From NCBI GenBank assembly GCA_032164245.1, contig JAVMKO010000006.1, forward strand, positions 3,363,001 through 3,427,000: a stretch of 64,000 nucleotides of DNA, in the 5' to 3' direction. This stretch comes from Sternotherus odoratus (lineage: Eukaryota; Chordata; Testudines; Kinosternidae). This document shows positions 56,901 through 64,000 of this stretch, one piece after another. Position numbers and translations under genes: made by a program. The notes beneath the pieces were generated by a model. The model was not told where the DNA came from, made no database searches, and saw nothing but the letters and a program-made list of their open reading frames with translations. Positions within the stretch are counted from its first letter, which is position 1; each line of letters opens with the position of its first letter.

Positions 56901-57595
56901 ATGGTTTATCCTGCTGAGCGTCTTGATTAAGACCTCCTGATTAAAAGGCTCTTTGCTAATAGCTATATTAGCTGTGATTTGCCTTCTTCCCCACCCCCTT
57001 TGTAGCACTAGCAATCAAGTACACTACAAGCACAAAGAAAGAACAGCCTTTCTTCACAGGACATAAAACAGCCTAGGAGAGCTGAAATAAATGTTTTCCC
57101 ATTAGAATAAACTTAATGGATCCAGGGCATAAACTGGCCTGAATTGACTACAGAACCTCACACCAAGGGACAAAAACCTATTAAGGTCTTTCTAGTATAG
57201 AACCTGACAAAATGACAGGCCCTATGCCCAGTGCATAAGTGAAAGGAAGTCCCAGATCTGGCTTCTCCCTCTAGCAGAGATATTTGAGAAAGTAGATAAC
57301 GAATAGAACAAATGTCTTCATGACATTCCAGACTCACTTGCTATACTGAATCTTCCTTCCTTTTGCTGTACCCTGCATTCCACATCTGAGGGGAGGAGGC
57401 AGTGCTGTGTGTGAAGAAGAGTAGTGGTACCTCCAGACAGCTGGACTGGACAACTCGAGGCAGCAAGTGCTGTGGAGAGGGAACAGTGGATTTATTTTCT
57501 GCTGAAGAAATTAGTTTTTTTGTTTGTTTGTTTCCAAAAAACATAAAACTGAATGTTAAGCTATCTTGCTATTCAGGACATCAGCATCAAAGAGT
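53926..57595. other. Intergenic; possible old LTR at 56000-56400 and conserved-looking 56840-57010
   Basis: No gene supported. 56000-56400 is GC-moderate with GAATAAAAGCAG near 56272 and a 14-bp poly-C (56387-56400); it may be a decayed LTR. 56840-57010 is repeat-free with alternating TTAAT/TAATAGC motifs. Confidence 0.35.
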
Positions 57596-57692
57596 AGACG
57601 TATAAATCCCAAGGCCGGAGGGAACCATTGTCTGACCTCCCGTGTAACACAGACCACAGAACTTCCCCAAAATAATTCCATCAGCCTCCACT
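57596..57692 (-). repeat. CR1 3' fragment
   Basis: Minus-strand CR1 tail, old subgroup: AAATCCCAAGGCCGGAGGGA, TGACCTCCCGTGTAACACAG, ACTTCCCCAAAATAATTCC. Confidence 0.7.
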
Positions 57693-58985
57693 GGAGAGCA
57701 GAGGCCAAAGTGGGAGCAAGGAGGGATTGTAAAATTGCCGGGTGGTTGAAATGAGAGAAGTTCCTTGGGGCAGCAGGCAACTGCTGGTGCTTTTAGGGCC
57801 TGACCCAAACCAAATGGATGTGGCCTTGTGCTTCATCTGGAAGACCGCGAGAGGCGGGGTTGAATTTTAGACAGATCTGCATCACTCACCTATGGAAGCT
57901 CGTCACAGAGACTGCCTTGATAGGTAAGATGAACGTGGGTGGGCGCATGAGTGTGAAACTCATTCTCCTTTGTCATGAAGGCAGTGTTGAAAAACCTACC
58001 CCTTGTGAACCATGGAAACCTGTATCATTTCTAACATGTCCTGTTAGGAGATGACATGTGATAATACATTCTATTGCCAAGTGTCCTCCCTGAACACTGA
58101 GTCATGATCTCACCCAAACTGAAAAAGAATTTGCGTGAACAAATATAGTTTTCGTTTTATGATCTCTCTGTAAATCACCATCATTTAATGGTTTACCAGA
58201 ACTCGTGGCACTGGTAAGGCATGGGATAAATATGCAGGCAGACATTTTTGCCTCTTTCCAAAATTGTATCTGCAACATTTTCATCCCACAAAATCATGCA
58301 GAGACTGCTTTAATACTTGTTTTTCCCACTTTGCAATTAGAAAGCATTGTCACATTTTAGACATTAAAAATGATAATACATTAATAAAACTCTATTAAAT
58401 TGTCACACAATCTTTCTGCATTTCCTTTCCCATCAGTGCTGATTATTACATACAAATACTCTAAGTAGAAGTTACTCCCTTTATACTCAGTCTGATCCCT
58501 TCAACTGTTTTTGACATAATCCATTCAGCACCATGGAAGCAATTTTGAGATCACAAGTGCAGGGTTGTGGCATTACTGAATAAGGCAGGGAGTGTGCTGA
58601 TTAGAAAGAAGGCATACGAAAATCTTTGCAATCAGCAGTGATAACAATAGAAAAAGTACATGACAGCTAATGAATAAGATTTTGATTAACATTACAGTTT
58701 GGAAACGTTGCCAGAGTTCCGCAGTGCTTCTTTAAACTAAACACAGAGGAACTTTCAGAATGGTGTCTCTCTCCCTCAGGCAAAACATCTGTTGACTAGA
58801 GGGAGTGTTTTATTTGGGGGGAGGGGATGACTGCATGCAAGAATGCCCCTGCAGAGGTTCCAAGATAGAGCTTCCACACCAGCTAAGGAAAAGTACCATT
58901 TGAAAAGTTAAGAAATTTCTTGACACTTTCACCAAACGAAAAGTTTAATTCTGCCTTTGTATCTGCAAAAGTGCTATGTGTCTTC
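57693..58985. other. Intergenic, no gene seen
   Basis: No recognisable feature. Confidence 0.5.
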
Positions 58986-59072
58986 AGAGTCATAGAATCA
59001 TAGAATATTAGGGTTGGAAGGGACCTCAGGACTCCCTGCTCAAAGCAGGACTAATCCCCAACCAAATCAATG
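58986..59072 (-). repeat. CR1 3' fragment
   Basis: Short minus-strand CR1 tail: AGAGTCATAGAATCATAGAA, GGGTTGGAAGGGACCTCAGG, CTGCTCAAAGCAGGAC. Little diverged. Confidence 0.85.
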
Positions 59073-60923
59073 TCCTTGACAGAGGTTATTTCCAGAAGGA
59101 TACAGGAGGCACCAGGTCTATCCCTCATCTAGGCACTTTTCTGATGTCTTCGATCTCAATTTTGGGATGTAGAATTAGCACACGCTGATTACATAAGAGA
59201 AAATTTCCCCAAGTACTGTATTTGAAATGGTGCTAGCTGCTGCCCCTCGTGAACATAAAGAGATACGCGTACTGTTGACACTATCCTGTCTAGAACATTT
59301 AGTTATTGTGTGACTACAGACATTCAAAAATTTCAACCAACTCTACTTATATAAAATGCATTGATTCCAATTCTGGATTAAATTTAAACCACTAAATCAA
59401 TACAATGTGGCTTTTTCAACAGTGGGAAGAATTAACCCAGAAGTTGTTGTCAATAAATATATTCTCTTTGTGATGCTCAGCTTTTAAAAGCTCCATCTGA
59501 TGGATTTCTTATGAGGCCAAAGTAAACAAAGTGTAGGCTAGAAAAACTCCTCCGCCCTGCAAAATAGCTGCTTATTATACCCAAGATTTGTTCTATTTAT
59601 CTAGGGGAATAATGAGCCTTGAGCACTGGTTAACAGTGTAACAAAGCTATCAGATATTTACCAGGCTTGATGCAGCGGCTGCAGCTGATTTGAGCTGCTT
59701 ATCATAATGCTCCCCTAATGCTTGCAATGCCTAGAGTAGGTCTAGATGCCATGAACTACATTCATTGGCTTTGCACTCTCCACCTGCAATGATGGAAAAT
59801 GAGTGTTTTTCGTAAGTATTAGTATCGAAGTTGGATTTTATTTGGATGCAGCCGATAACTAAGGCAAATCCTTTTACCAGAGAATTTATCCCATATAAAT
59901 GAACAAGGATAAAATCAATGGATTTCTATAGAAATGACTCTTAAAAACCCCTGGAATAGAACAGAGAATGAAATCCTCTCTATAGTTTAGAATTTTATAA
60001 CATTCTGCATGATGATTAAAATAACCTTTGAAAAGTTTTCTCATAAATCTAACATGACTTTTCCACTAGGGAATTGAACTATTAAAGCTCCAATTAAAAA
60101 AGAAAAAAAAACATGTACATGCTTAAATTAATCATGTGTTTAAGATCCACCGACTTCAATGGGATTTAAGAACAGGCTTAAAATTGCATCCTATTCTGAA
60201 TAGGGATGTTTTTCTGAATCACAGACCTAATGAGGATGAAGGAGATTAGTCACTAAAATTTAGCCACGTATGGCTATCAAGCTGTAACAGACCATGACAA
60301 TGAAATCAGAACCATTTTCTTCTTATAATAAAAGCTCCTAGAAGCCCCAACTAAGATCAGGGTCCTCTCACGCTAGGCAGGAGGCCCAACGAGGCTTGTC
60401 TTGACTTCTGAGGATGATTCTAGATTTTGGTGGGACAGGGACAGATGAGGAGCCATTCGGTGGGAGGTTCACCATGTGTTCACTGAACGTGCTTCCTCCT
60501 CTCTGGAGTCTTGTGGGAGATGCATAGGAGACCTTGCAGAATGCTCTAAAAAGTCAGCCTAAACTTGCTGGGTAAAGTGGCGGAGTGGGATTTCTGAGTC
60601 TTGCAGCTCACGGAGACAAATTAAGCTGAGTTCTGTCCAGAATTTTTATCCAAGTACTAGGTGCCATTGGCAGTAACTTAATTGCATTTCAATTTCTGAC
60701 TGTTCTCACCCCCACATGAAAACTTCAATTGGAATTGAACCTAAATGAAAAAAAATCATTTGTTTGAACCACTGTTATTAGAATTGTGGGTCAGGGCTTT
60801 TTTTTGGACCTGTTGTAATAAACAGTGAAGGCAAAGAAACTGGAGTCTAAGAACCTGGGGAGATTCTTGTACTCTACCCTATGGCGCAGCATAAGATGAG
60901 ATGTAGGAAAAATTCCAGCATTT
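59073..60923. other. Intergenic; possible conserved stretch at 59560-59740
   Basis: No gene supported. 59560-59740 is repeat-free with E-box-rich sequence (CAGCGGCTGCAGCTGATTTG) and GCTTATTAT/TTATCATAATG blocks; a candidate regulatory element on appearance only. Confidence 0.35.
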
Positions 60924-61249
60924 CCCTAGACCAGGGGTAGGCAACCTATGGCACAAGTGCCAAAGGCGGCACGTGAGCTGATTTTCAGTGGCACTCACCC
61001 TGCCTGGGTCCTGGCCACCGGTCCCGGGGGCTCTGCATTTTAATTTAATTTCAGATGAAGCTTCTTAAATATTTTAAAAACCTTATTTACTTTACATACA
61101 ATAATAGTTTAGTTATATATTAAAGACATAGAAAGAGACCTTCAAAAAACATTATAATGCATTACTGACATGCGAAACCTTAAATGAGAGGGAATAAATG
61201 AAGACTCGGCACACCTCTTCTGAAAGGTTGCTGACCCCCTGCCCTAGAC
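60924..61249. mobile_element. 310-bp hAT MITE with 8-bp TSD
   Basis: The element is 60932-61241: starts CAGGGGTAGGCAACCTATGG, ends (reverse complement) CAGGGGGTCAGCAACCTTTC, flanked by perfect 8-bp duplications CCCTAGAC (60924-60931, 61242-61249). The interior is AT-rich and non-coding. It is a different hAT family from the copies at 55 and 39374. Confidence 0.93.
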
Positions 61250-61324
61250 ACAGAGGAATAGCAGGCCACGCTCTCAGCATGGCAGGAGCACAGCACTGCA
61301 TTGATTTTCCAAACTAACTGGAGT

Positions 61325-61377
<53 letters not shown>
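61325..61377 (+). repeat. (CTAA)n microsatellite
   Basis: About thirteen perfect CTAA units. Confidence 0.95.
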
Positions 61378-61934
61378 ATGCTGGAGCTAAACCTGCCATG
61401 ATGTGTGGGTTGCTGCGAGTCCCTTTAGTGATTTCATCTGTACCTGTGACCCGAGGACTAACGTTCCAACGAAGTGTGATGAGTGAACACAAAGACTCAG
61501 CATAGATGGGGTTAAAGCAATACCTGCAGCAGGAAATGATTTGCTATCAAGCAATGAACGCAGGCTTCTAGTATCAGATTGACAGTTCAGTGCCACCTAG
61601 AGAATCATCTGCTGAATTAATCTGTGTAGGAGATTTCCACCGAGCATGCTGCATGATAAGTAACCACTCACATCTTTTTAAACGATCCACTACCTTTGAC
61701 GGAAAGGAGTTCATTTCAGTGCCCTCCAGGTCATCTCCAACTACTAACTCCCTTACTGAGCTCAGTTTTGCATCAGTGCTCATTGAGAAAGCAGCAGCTC
61801 TTGAGCAGATCAATATGGTGCTTCATGTCTACAGCTAACCTGGGGGCTGTTCCTCTCACCTTTAGTCAGGTAAGTAATCACATCAGGGTACCGGGTTGTC
61901 TCCTTAGTCCCGAACTCCTATGCATTCCAGGAAT
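61378..61934. other. Intergenic, no gene seen
   Basis: Overlapping short open frames on both strands, none recognisable. Confidence 0.45.
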
Positions 61935-62590
61935 CCCCCATTCAAATTCCAAGGCCAGGAGGGACCGTTGTGATGTTCTTGTCTGCCAAAGAATATCCCC
62001 TGAAATAATTCCCGTTTCAGCTGGAGCAGATCTATTAGAAAATCTTCCAATCTTGATTTTAAAATGATCAGTGATGGAGAAATAGCCACGTCCCCTTTGT
62101 AAATGGTTCCAATGGTTAATTAGGCTCACTGTTACAAATGTACCTTCTTTCCAGGCTGAATTTGTCTAGCTTCAATTTCCAGCCATTGGATCATATTAGA
62201 CCTTTTTCTGCTGGATCGAAGAGTCCATTATCAAATATTTGTTCTCCATTTAGGTTTTTATAAACTATAATCAGCTCCTCCCTTAACCTTCTCTTTGTTA
62301 AGCTAAATAGATTGAAATCATTGAATTTCTCACTACAAGGCATGTTTGGCAATCCCTTAATCATTCTTGTGGCTCTTCTCTGAACCCTCGCCAGTTGATG
62401 AACCTCCTCCTTGAATTGTGGACGCCAGAGCTGGACAGAGTATTCCAGTCGTGGTCACACTTATGCCAAATACACAGGATCTCATTAGCTCTTTTTGGCC
62501 ACAGCACTACACTGGGAGCTCATGTTCAGCTGATTATCCACCATGATACCCAAGTCCTTTTCAGAGTGTCAGCTTCCCAGGAGAGAGGCC
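61935..62590 (-). repeat. CR1 LINE 3' segment, old subgroup
   Basis: A 0.66-kb minus-strand CR1, from AAATTCCAAGGCCAGGAGGG through CTTCAATTTCCAGCCATTGG and CCTTCTCTTTGTTAAGCTAA to the RT region near 62500 (GATACCCAAGTCCTTTTCAG). Many stops. Same subgroup as 6500-6800 and 57596. Confidence 0.85.
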
Positions 62591-62844
62591 TGTTGTAATA
62601 ACTGGAGCCTAGCAGGCCTATGTTAACTGTTAGCCAAAGATACATGAATTGTCACAAAGATCTGTTGTATAAAATTAAAGAGATGTAAGAAGGAAACAGA
62701 CTAAATTAATGTAAACAGGAAGAGTTTGCTGAATCCACTGAAGGACAGTTAAGATTATGAATGGTAAACTAAAGGAGGAAAGACAGGAAATTAATGAAGC
62801 AAAATTGCTGCTTTGGAAAATAGGCCTAAATGGTGGGCAAAATA
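62591..62844. other. Intergenic spacer
   Basis: No feature seen. Confidence 0.5.
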
Positions 62845-63792
62845 GAACATAAGAACATAAGAATAGCCATACTGGGTCAGACCAAAGGTCTATCCAATCC
62901 AGTATCCTCTCTACTGACAGTGGCCAGTGCCAGGTGCCCTGGAGTCAGTGAACTTAACAAGGTAATGATCCAGTGATCTCTCTCCTGCCATCCATCACCC
63001 CCCTCTGACAAACAGAGGCTAGGAACACCATTCCTTACCCATCTTAATAGCCATTAATGGACTTAACCTCCATTAATTTATCCAGTTCTCTTTTAAACTC
63101 TGTTATAGACCCAGTCTTCACAACCTCCTCAGGCAAGGAGTTCCACAGGTTGACTGTGTGCTGTGTGAAGAAGAACTTCCTTTTATTTTAAACCTGCTGC
63201 CCATTAATTTCATTTGGTGGTCCCTAGTGCTTATATTATGGGAACAAGTAAATAGCTTTTCCTTATTCACTTTCTCCACATCACTCATGATTTTAAATAC
63301 CTCGATCATATCCCCCCTTAGTCTCCTCTTTTCCAAGCTGAAAAGTCCTAGCCTCTAATCTCCCCCCATATGAGACCTTTTCCAAACCCCTAATCATTGT
63401 AGTTGCCCTTCTCCAAAACTTTTCTAATGCCAGTATATCCTTTTTGAGATGAGGAGATGATATTCGTACACAGTAGTCAAGATGTGGGCGCACCATGGAT
63501 TTATAAAAGGGCAATAAAATATTCTCCCTCTTATTCTCTATCCCTTTTTAAATGATTCCTAGCATCGTGTTTGCTCTTTTGACTGCCACTGCACACTGCA
63601 TGGATGTCTTCAGAGAATTATCCACGATGACTCCAAGATATTTTTCCTGATTAGTTGTAGCTAAATTACCCCCCATTATATTATATGTATAGCTGGGATT
63701 ATTTTTTTCAATGTGCATTACTTTACATTTATCCACATTAAATTTCATTTGCAATTTTGTTGCCCAACCACTTAGTCTTGTGAGATCTTTTT
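62845..63792 (-). pseudogene. CR1-type LINE ORF2 C-terminal relic
   Basis: Another CR1 subfamily on the minus strand, beginning with the AGAACATAAGAACATAAGAA tail and GCCATACTGGGTCAGACCAA. Protein traces in transcription order: MQMKFNVDKCKVMHIEKN (63548-63754), then MPFYKSMVRPHLDYCVRISS and LEKFWRRATTMIRGLEKVSY (63293-63514), then RRLRGDMIEVFKIM (63118-63336). Frames differ, so the copy is shifted and dead. 63793-64000 shows no feature. Confidence 0.88.
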
Positions 63793-64000
63793 GAAGTTTG
63801 AAAATAATAAAAGAATGAACAGTTCCACTCAGGTCCCTTTCTGATTCCCTTAAAAAGAGACTTTTGGGGAGAAAAAGGGGTTTTTTTTACCATCACTGAA
63901 ACAGCAGACGGATTGTTACCATGATGCCAGATCTCAGGACTCCAGCAGGGACACTACAATCAATGCTGCACTGGTGAGGACCTCAGATTGATATATGTAA

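Overview
This is a vertebrate nuclear window, almost certainly from a turtle. The evidence is its repeat content: many CR1 LINE pieces with the octamer tail ATTCTATG, a tRNA-derived SINE whose 3' end copies the CR1 tail (the cryptodire-turtle SINE type), several foldback and hAT DNA transposons, ERV-type solo LTRs, and ancient amniote SINE/LINE tails. I found no host protein-coding exon, rRNA or functional tRNA gene. The stretch reads as intergenic or deep-intronic DNA.

Layout. 1-12 kb: a non-autonomous hAT element with perfect TSDs (55-1043), a frameshifted CR1 reverse-transcriptase relic (3355-4716), CR1 scraps, MITE-like foldbacks and a Penelope-type repeat with a hammerhead-like fold (11162-11295). 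12-25 kb: a solo LTR with an internal 47/48-bp minisatellite (12059-13090), a probable ERV 3' LTR (13429-14024), microsatellites, the tRNA-SINE (17076-17263), a palindromic MITE (18207-18495), a second Penelope-type repeat, and CR1 copies on both strands. 24.4-34.7 kb: an old CR1 interrupted by a 9.0-kb, apparently full-length Ty3/gypsy element on the minus strand (25589-34590). 35-49 kb: a larger member of the first hAT family that keeps part of a BED-type transposase (39374-42304) and has a solo LTR nested in it, plus two more solo LTRs of the same LTR family (46302-47397, 47688-48817). 49-64 kb: sparse sequence with CR1 pieces, one 310-bp hAT MITE with perfect TSDs (60932-61241), and scattered AT-rich single-copy stretches that could include conserved non-coding elements.

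The centrepiece is the gypsy element. Its two LTRs differ by about two substitutions and two length changes. Gag (498 aa) and Pol (1524 aa) are open. Gag has a PNMA-like N-terminus, a capsid region and one CCHC knuckle. Pol has protease, RT, RNase H and a DD35E integrase with all key residues visible. The primer-binding site matches tRNA-Pro. Gag and Pol overlap in the -1 relation, and the overlap holds a canonical G GGA AAC slippery heptamer, an 8-nt spacer and an H-type pseudoknot with perfectly paired 8-bp and 7-bp stems. It is therefore a young, probably recently active relative of the gypsy lineage from which the PNMA gag-derived genes came. No envelope gene is visible.
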